Shown here: positions 20,448 through 30,535 of the stretch, one piece after another
How positions within the stretch are numbered: position 1 is the first letter of the stretch
Layout of the letters: the number at the start of each line of letters is the position of its first letter
NCBI RefSeq assembly: GCF_900090295.1
Contig: NZ_LT607753.1
Span: 4,898,001-4,962,000, forward strand
Length of the DNA stretch: 64,000 nucleotides
DNA from: Micromonospora coxensis
Lineage (GTDB): Bacteria > Actinomycetota > Actinomycetes > Mycobacteriales > Micromonosporaceae
Direction: 5' to 3'
The notes under the pieces: model-generated
Told to the model about the DNA's origin: nothing
The model's database searches: none
The model's input: only the letters and a program-made list of their open reading frames with translations
Program-made: the position numbers and the translations under genes

Positions 20448-21431
20448 TCAGGCGGCCGGGAGGCGCAGTTCGGCGAGGACCGCCCGGTGGTCGCTGCCCG
20501 GCACCGGGTGCACGTCGACCGCGCGGACGGCGATCCGCCGGTCGACCAGCACGTGGTCGATGGCGACCGGCGGGATCGGGTCGCCGTCGTACGGCCCCCA
20601 GGTGCCGGCCAGCCCCGCCCCGGCGGCGTCGGCCGCGTCGACGTACCCGCTGTCCAGCAATGCGCGTAGCGGAGCGTGGTCGAGGGTGGCGTTGAAGTCC
20701 CCGGCGAGGATGCTCAGCGGCCCGTCCGGGGTGGCGCGTGGCTGCGCCCGCAGGTCGGTGAACCAGTCGTCGACCACCTCGACGCCGTACGGGGCGGCCG
20801 GGTGCGCCGACTCGACGCGCAGCGGCGCCGCGCCGGGGACCGTCATCCACGCGTACGCCTGGGTGAACGCGAAGCCGGGATTGCGCCGGAAGCCGCCGCC
20901 GGTGAGCGGTTGGCGCGCGTAGAGCCCCGAGCCGGTGGTGCCGACCTCCGGGTTGAGCTGCCGGTGCGGCAGCAGTTCGGCCAGCCCGTGCCGGTCCAGT
21001 TCGGCCTGGGCCTGCGGGGTGAACTCCTGCACGGCCAGCACGTCCACCCGGTGCCGGCGGACCAGGTCGACCAGCGTGCGGGCGTCGGCGGAGCCCTTGA
21101 GCAGGTTGGCGGTGAGCAGCCGCAGCACCGGCCCGGCCGCGTCGGGCTGCCCGGAGGCCAGCGCCCTGGGCGCCACCGCGCCGATCAGCGCCAGCGCCAC
21201 CAGGGCCGCGACCAGCGCCGCCCGGCGACGCCGCAGGGCGAGCGCCAGCGCCAGCGGCGCCAGGCTCCCCACCGCGACGTACGGGGTGAAGGCCAGCGCC
21301 TGCACCAGCGGGCCGCGCTCCAGCCCGGCGAGGCGGACCACCGCCCAGGCGAGGCCGGGCGCGACCGCCAGCCAGCAGAGCAGCGTCGCCCGGTCGCGGT
21401 GCGCGCGCGGTGGCGCGACGGTGTCGATCAC
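20448..21431 (-). CDS. Membrane-anchored endonuclease/exonuclease/phosphatase-fold protein
   Basis: A 327-residue protein with three hydrophobic helices in its first 95 residues and then an EEP-fold hydrolase domain, predicted to face outside. The metal and catalytic motifs are present: TANLL, VQEFTPQ, LAGDFNATLD, IDHVLVD and GSDHRAV. Family members include nucleases and phospholipid or inositol phosphatases, so the substrate is unknown; a YafD-like or extracellular nuclease role is possible. The GTG start at 21431 has TAGCCT 7 bases upstream (21439-21444), so the message is probably leaderless. Confidence 0.87.
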   Translation of the reverse strand: MIDTVAPPRAHRDRATLLCWLAVAPGLAWAVVRLAGLERGPLVQALAFTPYVAVGSLAPLALALALRRRRAALVAALVALALIGAVAPRALASGQPDAAGPVLRLLTANLLKGSADARTLVDLVRRHRVDVLAVQEFTPQAQAELDRHGLAELLPHRQLNPEVGTTGSGLYARQPLTGGGFRRNPGFAFTQAYAWMTVPGAAPLRVESAHPAAPYGVEVVDDWFTDLRAQPRATPDGPLSILAGDFNATLDHAPLRALLDSGYVDAADAAGAGLAGTWGPYDGDPIPPVAIDHVLVDRRIAVRAVDVHPVPGSDHRAVLAELRLPAA

Positions 21432-21556
21432 GCCGCCCAGGCTAGCCGTCCGCCGTTCCCGACGGTGCCCGCCACACTATTTCGTGAATGGTCGAGGCGG
21501 CCCTTCTCGCGTTTTCCATAATTGTCGCCGGGTTGCTGAAACGCATTGATCAACTA

Positions 21557-21586
21557 TTGACGCTCGGCTTTTTGCGGTGCTACGTT
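21557..21586 (+). promoter_or_regulatory. Sigma-70-like promoter in an AT-richer gap
   Basis: TTGACG (21557-21562) and TACGTT (21581-21586) are separated by 18 bases. They lie in a 349-base gap (21432-21780) that is much less GC-rich than its surroundings and holds no gene. The predicted message for the secreted protein at 21781 would have an untranslated leader of about 190 bases. Within the gap, TTTTGCGGTGC occurs twice (around 21570 and 21660). Confidence 0.6.
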
Positions 21587-21780
21587 CCTCCTGGTTGAGG
21601 CGCCACAACAGAGCGTAGTAATGCCTGCTCAAGTCGGGTGTAAAACATCGCTTGTCAGCGTTTTGCGGTGCGGGGCGAAGGGGTGCGACCTTCGCCTGTC
21701 CCGGCCTGTCGGCAGGATTCAACCGGCTCGCGGAAATGTGAGTCGGCCGTATCACCACGGCAACCAGAGGGAGACCTGTC

Positions 21781-22338
21781 ATGGCCACATTCTTCAGGCG
21801 CAAGGCGGCAGCGGTGACGCTCGGCGTCCTGGCGCTCACCCTGGCCGGCGGCGGGATCGCCGCCGCCCAGCCCACCACCGAACGGTCCGCCGCTCAGGTC
21901 GTGCAACCGGCCCCCCGTTCCGACCTGCAGCCCCGGCCGTCGGCGGAGCGGGTGCGCGAGGCCAAGGCGGCCCTGGCCGCGCAGTCGGAGATCGGCACCG
22001 AGGCGATCGGCGGCGCGGTGTCCTTCGCCGTCGTCAAGTCCGGCCCGGGCGGGGGCGTGAACCTGCTCGTCCGTGGCCACGACGCCATCGCCGCCTACAA
22101 GTACGGCCCCGGTCAGTACGAGGTCTTCTTCAACCGCAACGTCGCCCGGGGCGGGTTCGTCGCCACCATCGGCACCGTCGCGGTGCCGACCCCGCCGACC
22201 GGGGAGATCCCGCTGCCCGGCGAGGTCGGCGTCGCGCCGCGCGGCTACGGCCTGACCAACGCGGTCTTCGTGCAGACCCGCAACTCGGCCGGCGTGCCGA
22301 CCGACCTTCCGTTCCACCTGGCCGTGCACACGCCCTGA
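21781..22338 (+). CDS. Secreted protein of unknown function
   Basis: A 185-residue protein with a clear signal peptide: basic start MATFFRRKAAA, a hydrophobic core, and a likely cleavage after GIAAAQ near residue 30. The mature part has a charged helix (RVREAKAALAAQ) and then a beta-rich region with VLVRGHDAIAAYKYGPGQYEVFFNRNV and the closing LPFHLAVHTP, which may form one small domain. I do not recognise the family. ATG 21781 has AGGGAGA at 8 bases. The long leader and AT-rich upstream region set it apart from neighbours and suggest regulated expression. Confidence 0.8.
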   Translation: MATFFRRKAAAVTLGVLALTLAGGGIAAAQPTTERSAAQVVQPAPRSDLQPRPSAERVREAKAALAAQSEIGTEAIGGAVSFAVVKSGPGGGVNLLVRGHDAIAAYKYGPGQYEVFFNRNVARGGFVATIGTVAVPTPPTGEIPLPGEVGVAPRGYGLTNAVFVQTRNSAGVPTDLPFHLAVHTP

Positions 22339-22355
22339 CCGGCGCGGCACGTCTC

Positions 22356-22389
22356 ACGTCGGCTCCCGCCCCACAGCGGGAGCCGACGT
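22356..22389 (+). terminator. Terminator after the secreted-protein gene
   Basis: A perfect 14-base-pair stem (22356-22369 with 22376-22389, loop CCCACA) starts 17 bases after the stop codon; no T-run. Confidence 0.75.
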
Positions 22390-22588
22390 CGTGGGTGGGT
22401 CCCGCGACGGGTCGGCTGCTCGCCGGTCCCCGCCGTCCCGCGCCGTCGCGGGTCTGAACCGCCGCCGCGCCCCTCCGCCCGGCGCGGTGTCGCTTGTGGC
22501 GCCGGTCGTCCCCGAATGGCCCGCGGACGCGCCGTCCGGTGCCGAAATTCCGACGTTTGTCGGCCCGGTGGCCCGGGAAGCAAGCACC

Positions 22589-23634
<1,046 letters not shown>

Positions 23635-23638
<4 letters not shown>

Positions 23639-24639
23639 GGCGGGCCGCCGTCGCGTCCCAGGCCGACCCGGGACTGGCCGACCTCGCCCCCGGCGAGCGG
23701 CTGCGCCGGCTGGAGCTGACCGTGACCCGACGCCTCGACGGCCTGCTCCAGGGACAGCATCGCGGACTGCTGCCCGGCCCGGGCAGCGAGATCGCCGGCA
23801 GCCGCGAGTACCGGCCCGGTGAGGACGAGGTGCGCCGGATGGACTGGGCGGTGACCGCCCGCACCGGCGTGCCGCACGTGCGCGAGGTCGACGCCGACCG
23901 GGAACTCACCACCTGGCTGCTGGTCGACGCCAGCCCCAGCATGGAGTTCGGCACCGCCGAGCTGGACAAGCGGGAGCTGTCGGTGGCCGCCGTCGCCGCG
24001 GTCGGCTTCCTCACCGCCGGGGCGGGCAACCGGCTCGGCGCCCAGGTGCTCGGCCCGTCCGGGCTGCGCCGCTTCCCGGCGCGCGGCGGGCGTACCCATC
24101 TGTTGAGCCTGCTGCGGACGCTGCTGGCCGCCCCGCGCTCCGGCGGCCACGACGGCGCCGACCACTCGCCGCAGCCACCGGACCTGGGCGCGGCACTGGC
24201 CGCGACGCAGCGGGTCGCCACCCGGCGGGGCCTGGTCGTGGTGGTCTCCGACTTCCTCGACGGACTGCCGGAGCGGCACGACGAGGCCGCCGGATGGGAG
24301 CCGGCGCTGCGCCGACTCACCGCCCGCCACCAGGTGCTGGCGGTCGAGATCACCGACCCGCGCGAGCTGGAGCTGCCCGACGTCGGCCTGATCACCCTGG
24401 TCGACCCGGAGACCGGCCGGCGGCGTGAGGTCTGGACCGGCGATGCGGTCCTGCGCCGGCGCTACACCGACGCCGCCGTCGCCCAGCGCGACCAGGTGCG
24501 CCGGGCGCTGCGCCGGTGCGGAGCGGCCCACCTGCCGCTGCGGACCGACCGGGACTGGACCGCCGACATCGTGCGCCACGTGCACGCCCAGCGTCGCCTC
24601 GCGGCGGCGCCCGCGGCGGCCCGGGAAGGTGCGGCGTGA
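23635..24639 (+). CDS. DUF58 / VWA-like protein
   Basis: A 334-residue member of the DUF58 family that accompanies MoxR. The signature GPGSEIAGSREYRPGEDEVRRMDW is at about residues 47-70 (quoted in part: GSREYRPGEDEVRRMDW), followed by a VWA-like domain with VDASPSMEFG (metal-adhesion DxSxS type) and VVVVSDFLDG. No membrane segment is evident. It overlaps moxR by ATGA and the following VWA gene by GTGA, so the three are one translational unit comparable to the Rv1479-Rv1481 group of mycobacteria. Confidence 0.9.
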
Positions 24640-25595
24640 GCTGGCAGTCACCGGCCCGGCTGCTGCTGCTGTTCGGGGTGCTCGCGCTGGCCGTCGGCTA
24701 CCTGCTCGCCCAGCGCCGGCAGAGCCGCTACGCGGTCCGCTTCACCAACCTGAGGCTGCTCGACCGGGTCGCGCCGGCCCGCCCCGCCTGGCGGCGGCAC
24801 GTGCCGGCCGGCCTCTTCCTGGCCATGCTGGCGCTGCTGGTGGTGGGCTTCGCCCGGCCGGAGGCCGAGGTGCGGGTGCCCCGGGAACGCGCCACCGTCA
24901 TGGTCGCCGTCGACGTCTCCACCTCGATGCTCGCCACCGACGTGGAGCCGGACCGGCTGGCGGCGGCCAAGGAGGCGGCCCGCCGCTTCGTCGAGGGGCT
25001 GCCCGACGAGTTCAACGTCGGTCTGGTCGCCTTCGCCGGCAGCGCCGCGGTGCTGGTGCCGCCGAGCACCGACCGGGAGGCGCTGGACGAGGGGATCGAC
25101 CGGCTCGCCGAGGGGATCACCGGCGTGCAGGGCACCGCGATCGGCGAGGCGATCAGCGCCTCGCTCGGCGCGGTCAAGAGCCTCGACGCCAACGCCGCCA
25201 AGCAGCCGCCGCCGGCCCGGATCATCCTGCTCTCCGACGGGGCGAACACCTCCGGCATGGACCCGATGGAGGCGGCCTCGGCCGCCGTGACGGCGAAGGT
25301 GCCGGTGCACACCATCTCGTTCGGCACCCCGGGCGGCTTCGTCGACCGGGGCGGCCGGCCCATCCAGGTGCCGGTGGACGGGCAGACCCTGAAGGCGGTC
25401 GCCGAGGACACCGGGGGCCGGTTCCACGAGGCGGGCACCAGCCAGCAACTGCGCGAGGTGTACGAGGACATCGGCTCCTCGGTGGGGTGGCGCAAGGAAC
25501 GCCAGGACGTCTCCGCCCGGTTCATCGGCCTCGGGCTGGTGTTCGCGATGGGCGCCGCGGCCGGGTCGATGCGCTGGTTCTCCCGGCTGCCCTGA
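24636..25595 (+). CDS. Membrane VWA-domain protein (BatA/Rv1481-like)
   Basis: A 319-residue protein with two N-terminal transmembrane helices (about 5-20 and 55-75), a von Willebrand A domain whose metal site is VDVSTSM with later GTAIGEAI and LLSDGANTSG, and one C-terminal helix (about 295-312). This is the partner normally encoded after MoxR and DUF58, thought to work at the envelope. GTG 24636 overlaps the upstream stop by four bases (GTGA). Confidence 0.92.
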   Translation: MSWQSPARLLLLFGVLALAVGYLLAQRRQSRYAVRFTNLRLLDRVAPARPAWRRHVPAGLFLAMLALLVVGFARPEAEVRVPRERATVMVAVDVSTSMLATDVEPDRLAAAKEAARRFVEGLPDEFNVGLVAFAGSAAVLVPPSTDREALDEGIDRLAEGITGVQGTAIGEAISASLGAVKSLDANAAKQPPPARIILLSDGANTSGMDPMEAASAAVTAKVPVHTISFGTPGGFVDRGGRPIQVPVDGQTLKAVAEDTGGRFHEAGTSQQLREVYEDIGSSVGWRKERQDVSARFIGLGLVFAMGAAAGSMRWFSRLP

Positions 25596-25627
25596 CCCCC
25601 GACGAGTGACGAGTGAGGAGCACGCGT

Positions 25628-26491
25628 ATGGCAGTGCAGACCGGTCTGGGCGAGCCCCGGGGACCGTGGTTCGTCTCGCCCGAACTGGGCCCCGACGGGC
25701 GTCCCCGGTGGGACGTGCCGGGGTCGGGGGAGGACCCGTCCCGGCGGCGCTGGCGCGGCCGGCTGCTGACCGCGGCGGCGGTGGTGGCCCTCTCCACCGT
25801 CTCCGGCGCGGCGGCGGGCGGGTGGGTGGCCGGCCAGGGCGGGGCTCCGGGGCCGACGGCGGCCTCCGCCGCGCCGGTGCCGGCGGAACTGGTGACCGCC
25901 GCCCAGAAGACCGTGCCGGGGGTGGTGTCGGTGATGGTCGGCGGGGGTACCCGGGCGGGCGCCACCGGCTCCGGTTTCGCCATCGACAACCAGCAGCACA
26001 TCATCACCAACGACCACATCCTGGCCAAGGGTGGCGGTGGCGAGGTGACCGTGGAGCTGCCCGACGGCCGCCGGTACGCCGCCGAGGTGGTCGGCCGGGA
26101 GCCGGGCAGCGACCTGGCGGTGCTGAAGGTGCCGACCGAGGCCGGCCTGGCGCCCCTGCCGTTGGCCAAGCCGCGCTCGACCCGGGTGGGGGAGCCGGTG
26201 CTGGCGGTCGGCTCGCCGCTCGGGCTGGCCGGCACGGTCACCGCGGGCATCGTCAGCGCGCTGGACCGCCAGGTGCGCCTGGGCACCAACCGGCGCAGCG
26301 CGGTGCAGACCGACGCCTCCATCAACCCGGGCAACTCCGGCGGTCCGCTGGTCAACGCCCGGGGCGAGGTGGTCGGGGTGAACACCGCGATCGCCACCAT
26401 CGACGGCAACGGCTCGATCGGGATCGGGTTCGCCATCCCGATCGACCAGGTCCAGCAGACCGCCGACACGATCATCGGCAAAGGCGGCTGA
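25628..26491 (+). CDS. Membrane-anchored S1C (HtrA/DegP-like) serine protease without a PDZ domain
   Basis: A 287-residue protein with a cytoplasmic N-terminal stretch, one transmembrane helix (about 45-70) and a trypsin-like domain. The catalytic triad is visible as TNDHI (His130), GSDLAVL (Asp162) and NPGNSGGPL (Ser237). The chain ends 50 residues after the active serine, so the PDZ domain of typical HtrA is absent. ATG 25628 is 7 bases after GAGGAG. It follows the MoxR cluster by 32 bases on the same strand, so it may be co-transcribed and act on envelope proteins. Confidence 0.9.
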   Translation: MAVQTGLGEPRGPWFVSPELGPDGRPRWDVPGSGEDPSRRRWRGRLLTAAAVVALSTVSGAAAGGWVAGQGGAPGPTAASAAPVPAELVTAAQKTVPGVVSVMVGGGTRAGATGSGFAIDNQQHIITNDHILAKGGGGEVTVELPDGRRYAAEVVGREPGSDLAVLKVPTEAGLAPLPLAKPRSTRVGEPVLAVGSPLGLAGTVTAGIVSALDRQVRLGTNRRSAVQTDASINPGNSGGPLVNARGEVVGVNTAIATIDGNGSIGIGFAIPIDQVQQTADTIIGKGG

Positions 26492-26579
26492 GTCGGACGC
26501 GCCAGGACCGGACGGGCGTAACGGTAGAACTGTCGGATACCTGGCGTGGGACCATCGGGCCATAGAAATATCACGCTGA

Positions 26580-26903
26580 GTGTGGATACTGGCGTGGGTG
26601 GAGCTTCCTCTCGTTGCGGTCCTGCTCGCGGTGGGACTCTTCCTCGGATGGGGCGTGGGCGCGCAGTACGCCCGGGCCAGACGCGGCTGGAACGACTACA
26701 AGGCCGCAAAGAACGCCGTGCCGGGTGCCCGGCGGGCCGCATGGCTGCTGGTCCGGGCGGTCACCACGAAGGTCGGCGTGATCGCGCTGCTGCTCGTCGG
26801 CGCGGTCGCGTACGCCGCCGTGGGGCCCGACCACGAGCGCGCCGAGCCGGCCCCGAGCCCGTCACCGACCGCTTCCACCAAGGCCGGCGTGCAGGAGCGC
26901 TAG
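26580..26903 (+). CDS. Small membrane protein of unknown function
   Basis: A 107-residue protein with two transmembrane helices (about 5-28 and 62-83) joined by a basic loop (YARARRGWNDYKAAKNAV) and ended by a Pro/Ser-rich tail. I do not recognise the family. GTG 26580 lacks a ribosome-binding site, and the upstream region is locally AT-rich (CATAGAAATATCACG). It is followed after 9 bases by arfB. Confidence 0.68.
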   Translation: MWILAWVELPLVAVLLAVGLFLGWGVGAQYARARRGWNDYKAAKNAVPGARRAAWLLVRAVTTKVGVIALLLVGAVAYAAVGPDHERAEPAPSPSPTASTKAGVQER

Positions 26904-26912
26904 CCTCGGGGC

Positions 26913-27338
26913 GTGGATGACGGACTGCGGGTGACCGACCGGTGGATCGTGCCCGCCGCCGAGCTGCGGGAGCGGTTCTCCCGGTCGTCCGGCCCCGGCG
27001 GGCAGGGGGTCAACACCACCGACTCCCGGGTGGAGCTGAGCTTCGACCTGGCCGGCACGCCCAGCCTGCCCCCGGCGCTGCGGACCCGGGCACTGGAACG
27101 GCTGGCCGGCCGCCTCGTCGACGGGGTGCTGACCATCGCCGCCAGCGAGCACCGGGCCCAGCTCGCCAACCGTGAGGCGGCCCGCGAGCGGCTGGCCGCG
27201 CTGCTGCGCGAGGCCGTCGCGCCGCCACCCCCGCCCCGGCGACCCACCCGGCCCTCGCGCGGGGCCAAGGAACGCCGGCTGGCCGAGAAGAAGCGCCAGT
27301 CCCAGCGCAAGCGGGACCGGCGGGTCGACAGGGACTGA
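26913..27338 (+). CDS. arfB: Alternative ribosome-rescue factor B (peptidyl-tRNA hydrolase)
   Basis: ArfB (YaeJ) releases stalled ribosomes that lack a stop codon. The 141-residue protein has the GGQ catalytic motif in SSGPGGQGVNTTDSRVEL and a lysine/arginine-rich tail (KERRLAEKKRQSQRKRDRR) that normally enters the empty mRNA channel. It lacks the codon-recognition domains of RF1 and RF2. GTG 26913 has TAGCCT exactly 6 bases upstream (26901-26906), so it is predicted to be leaderless. Confidence 0.93.
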   Translation: MDDGLRVTDRWIVPAAELRERFSRSSGPGGQGVNTTDSRVELSFDLAGTPSLPPALRTRALERLAGRLVDGVLTIAASEHRAQLANREAARERLAALLREAVAPPPPPRRPTRPSRGAKERRLAEKKRQSQRKRDRRVDRD

Positions 27339-27384
27339 CCGGGAAAGCCGGCGTACCCGCCCGACGCGTGCCTAGGCTGCGAAC

Positions 27385-27774
27385 ATGTCCGGCGACACCC
27401 TCGTCACCCTGCACGGCCGCTCGGTGCTGGCCTGCGCGGCCGACGGGCCGAAGCTGTGCGAGGGCGCGGACGCGCTGCGGGTGATCGCGGAGGCGGCCGG
27501 GTACGGCGCGCAGCTCGTGGTGGTCCCGGTACGGCGGCTGGCCGGCGAGTTCTTCACGCTGCGTACCGGGGTGGCGGGGGAGCTGGTGCAGAAGTTCGTC
27601 AACCACCGGCTGCCGTTGGTCGTGGTCGGGGACATCTCCGTCCACGTGGCACGCAGCGCCGCGCTGCGCGACTTCGTCGCCGAGGCCAACGCGGGCCACC
27701 AGCTCTGGTTCGTCGACACCCTGTCCGAGCTGGAGGAGAAGCTGCGCCGGCAGGGTCGGCCCGCGACCGCCTGA
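27385..27774 (+). CDS. DUF4180 protein
   Basis: A 129-residue protein matching the DUF4180 pattern: a glycine/cysteine start, DALRVIAEAAGYGAQLVVVP, then LVQKFVNHRLPLVVVGDIS and a final LWFVDTLSELEEKL. Family function is not known. ATG 27385 lies exactly 6 bases after TAGGCT (27373-27378), the leaderless layout. No partner gene is evident. Confidence 0.85.
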   Translation: MSGDTLVTLHGRSVLACAADGPKLCEGADALRVIAEAAGYGAQLVVVPVRRLAGEFFTLRTGVAGELVQKFVNHRLPLVVVGDISVHVARSAALRDFVAEANAGHQLWFVDTLSELEEKLRRQGRPATA

Positions 27775-27891
27775 GCCGGCCGGGACGCGCCGCCCGGCCG
27801 GGCACGAGGGCGCCTGGACGGCAGGGCGTTGAGCTCGATGATGTTCGCACGGGCCGCCGGCGTACGCCCGTCGCCGCGGTGACCGGGTCGG

Positions 27892-28779
27892 TCAGCCGTC
27901 CGAGGCGGCGACGAGCCGGTCGCACTCCGCCAACAGCCGGGCACGCAGCAGCGCGGCCCGGTCCGCGAACGACCGCTGCGCCAGCACGTACTCGTGCCGA
28001 CCCTCGACGGTCTCGACCCGCACGGGCGGGTAGCCCAGTGCGGTCAGGTCGTACGGGGACGCCCGCATGTCCAGCGTCCGGATCTCCCTCGCCAGCGCGA
28101 AACAGTCCGCCACCAGCTCGCTGGGCACCAGCGGGGAGAGCTTGTAGGACCACTTGTAGAGGTCCATGTTGGCGTGCAGGCAGCCCGGCTGCTCCAGCGC
28201 GTGCTGGCTCTCCCTGGTCGGCGTGAGCAGGTTCAGCGGCCGCGCCGGCGGGGTGAAGAAGCGGAACGCGTCGAAGTGGCTGCACCGGACGCCGCGCTCC
28301 TCGACCACCGCCGCCGTCCGCTCCGCCGACAGGCGCAGCGGCCAGGCGTTGTGGCGTACCTCGTCCTGGGTCTGCCGGTAGACCATCGCCCACTCGTGCA
28401 TCCCGAAGCAGCCCAGGTGCGCCGGCCGGCCGGCGGTGGCGGCGAGCAGGTCACGGATCCAGGTGACGGAGCCGGCGCGGCGCTCGCGTACCCGATCGGT
28501 GTCGAGGGTGACCCCGGCGGTGTCGGCGCGGTAGTCCGGGCCGAACTCGGCCGGGTCCGCGTCGCGCAGCACCACCCCGGCACCGGGGTGCCAGCGGCGC
28601 AGCTGGGCCGGGCGGTGCGAGTAGTAGGTGAAGAGGAAGTCCTCCACCGGGTGCTTCCCACCCGCCCGGCGGCGGGCCAGGTGGGGCGCCAGCCAGGCGT
28701 CCACCCGCTGCTCGTGCGCGGCGCGCCGGGCCTGCCAGTCGGCCGCGTCGAGGGCGGCGGGGGCGAGGGCGGCGGTCAC
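27892..28779 (-). CDS. Conserved actinobacterial protein, often labelled 3-methyladenine DNA glycosylase
   Basis: A 295-residue soluble protein. It contains PVEDFLFTYYSHRPAQLRRWHPG, HLGCFGMHEWAMVYRQ and CLHANMDLYKWSYKLSPLVPSEL, which I recall from a widespread actinobacterial family commonly given the glycosylase name. I see no helix-hairpin-helix glycosylase signature that would support that activity, so the function should be treated as unknown. GTG 28779 has TACCCT exactly 6 bases upstream (28786-28791), so it is probably leaderless. Confidence 0.75.
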   Translation of the reverse strand: MTAALAPAALDAADWQARRAAHEQRVDAWLAPHLARRRAGGKHPVEDFLFTYYSHRPAQLRRWHPGAGVVLRDADPAEFGPDYRADTAGVTLDTDRVRERRAGSVTWIRDLLAATAGRPAHLGCFGMHEWAMVYRQTQDEVRHNAWPLRLSAERTAAVVEERGVRCSHFDAFRFFTPPARPLNLLTPTRESQHALEQPGCLHANMDLYKWSYKLSPLVPSELVADCFALAREIRTLDMRASPYDLTALGYPPVRVETVEGRHEYVLAQRSFADRAALLRARLLAECDRLVAASDG

Positions 28780-28812
28780 CCGTTCAGGGTACGACCGCCG
28801 CCCGCCCGCCGG

Positions 28813-30360
28813 TCAGGGCACGTCCACCCGCACCCCGGCGGAGAAGACCCCGCTGCGCAGTTCGAGCTGTTCCGGCTTCTGCGTCCCGGTCATGGTGAAG
28901 ACCAGCGGCAGCACCACCCGGCTGTTCGCGGCGACCGGCTGGGCGAAGACGTCGCGGCCCAGGTTCGCCACCCGGGTGGCGTCGGCGTCGGTGGTGACCC
29001 AGTTGCCGCCCCGCAGGTACGCCCGTTGCAGCTCGCCGTGCCAGGTCTGCTGCTCGGGCGTGACGTTGCGCACCCCGACGGTGGCCTGGCAGCGCCGGGC
29101 CGAACCGGCGGCGCTGGCGCAGTCCACCCGGTAGACGGTGAACTCGAACGACTGCTCCCGCAGCGGCACCCCGACGGTCCCGGTGGCGCTGCGCCCCACC
29201 CAGGCGCCGCTGGTCGGCTGCTTGGCCGTGTCGATCGCGGACACCCGCCGGGTGGCGGTGAACACCGCCGTGGAGACCACCACGGCGAGCACCACCACGG
29301 CCACCCCGACGATCGCCCAGACCGGGGGCCGGCGGCGTCGCCCGGGGGCGCCGGGAGCGGCCGGACGCGGGTAGACGGTGCCCCCGGGAGCGTCGGGGCC
29401 TCCGGCGTACGGCGGGACGCCCGCCGCCGCCGACGCGGCGCCGGTCGGCTCGACGTGCCGACGGCGGGCCCGCCGCCACATCCAGACGCCGACGGCGCTC
29501 AGCACCAGCAGCACGACCAGCGTCGCGGCCAGGATCGGCGGGCGTCGCCAGGCCGGGGCCGCCTCCTCCGCCTCGGCGGCGGGCACCGCCGTGCCCTGCC
29601 AGGTGGCGGTGGCGCAGTCGTACGGCCGGTTGCCGTCGCCGGTGAAGGCGCAGGCGGGCGCGGTGAGCGCTCGGCCCGGCGCGGTGACCGCGAGGGCGGT
29701 GTCCAGCGTCGTGGTGCTCCGGGCCGGCAGGCGCAGCCGCCAGGTCACCTCCCCGGTGCTGTTCGGCCCCGGGACGCGGGTGGCCCGGCCGCCCGCGCTC
29801 ACCGCCGTCGTCGACGAGCCGGCCGGCAGCTCCTGCCGCACCGTGGTCTCGATCGTGGTGGTGGCGTCGTTGTGCACGCGGATCCGGTAGCCCGGCGCGG
29901 GCGTCCCGGCCGCCGTCACCGACACGGTGACCGGTGGGGCCGGCCGGGGTGCTCCGGGCGCGGCCGTGGCGCCCATCCCCGGGGCCGGCACGGCGGGTGT
30001 CACCGGGATCACCGCCCCGGTCGCCGCGACCCCCGGGGCCGCCGGCGCCTCCCGCGCCCCGGGCGCCGCCACCGGTGCGAGCCTCCCGGTCGCGTCGGGC
30101 GTCGGGCTCGTCGCCGTGGAGGGCGTCGGGCCGGTGGCCGTGACCGGCGCCGGGCTGGTGGCCGTCGCCGGTGCCGGGCTCGTCGCCGTCGACGGCGCCG
30201 GGCTCATGGCTGCGGCCGGTGCCGGCGCCGGGGCGACCACCGCCGGTGCGGCCTCGGCTCTCGGGGACGTCGCCGCGGGCAGGGCCGGCACGGCGGCGAG
30301 GACGCCCAGGCCGTGCACGAACACGGCGAGGGCCCTGTGGTGTCGTCTCGATGCAGGCAT
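28813..30360 (-). CDS. Secreted or membrane protein with Pro/Ala/Thr repeats and two internal helices
   Basis: A 515-residue protein. A signal-like hydrophobic segment (about 8-38) is followed by a Pro/Ala/Thr-rich region in which an eight-residue pattern (SPAPSTAT, SPAPATAT, SPAPVTAT, GPTPSTAT) is repeated. Next come a beta-rich domain (about 150-265), a transmembrane helix near 280-300, an Arg- and Gly-rich linker, and a second helix near 350-375. A C-terminal ectodomain with FEFTVYRVDC and VGVRNV resembles the DUF4352 type. Topology is unclear, and fusion of two membrane proteins is possible. It shares no operon. Confidence 0.75.
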   Translation of the reverse strand: MPASRRHHRALAVFVHGLGVLAAVPALPAATSPRAEAAPAVVAPAPAPAAAMSPAPSTATSPAPATATSPAPVTATGPTPSTATSPTPDATGRLAPVAAPGAREAPAAPGVAATGAVIPVTPAVPAPGMGATAAPGAPRPAPPVTVSVTAAGTPAPGYRIRVHNDATTTIETTVRQELPAGSSTTAVSAGGRATRVPGPNSTGEVTWRLRLPARSTTTLDTALAVTAPGRALTAPACAFTGDGNRPYDCATATWQGTAVPAAEAEEAAPAWRRPPILAATLVVLLVLSAVGVWMWRRARRRHVEPTGAASAAAGVPPYAGGPDAPGGTVYPRPAAPGAPGRRRRPPVWAIVGVAVVVLAVVVSTAVFTATRRVSAIDTAKQPTSGAWVGRSATGTVGVPLREQSFEFTVYRVDCASAAGSARRCQATVGVRNVTPEQQTWHGELQRAYLRGGNWVTTDADATRVANLGRDVFAQPVAANSRVVLPLVFTMTGTQKPEQLELRSGVFSAGVRVDVP

Positions 30361-30535
30361 ACGAACGAACCTCCGCAGCCGACGCTAGGGGCGGCCCACC
30401 TCCGGCCGGGTACGAAGTGCCGAACCTCGCCCCCGCCGGCCGCCGATGGCGTACGCTGCGCCGACGCGCCGGTGGCCGAGCCGTCGCCGGGCCGTCGCCC
30501 GGCTCGGGGCGCACCGGCGGGGCTAGATTGGCCTG

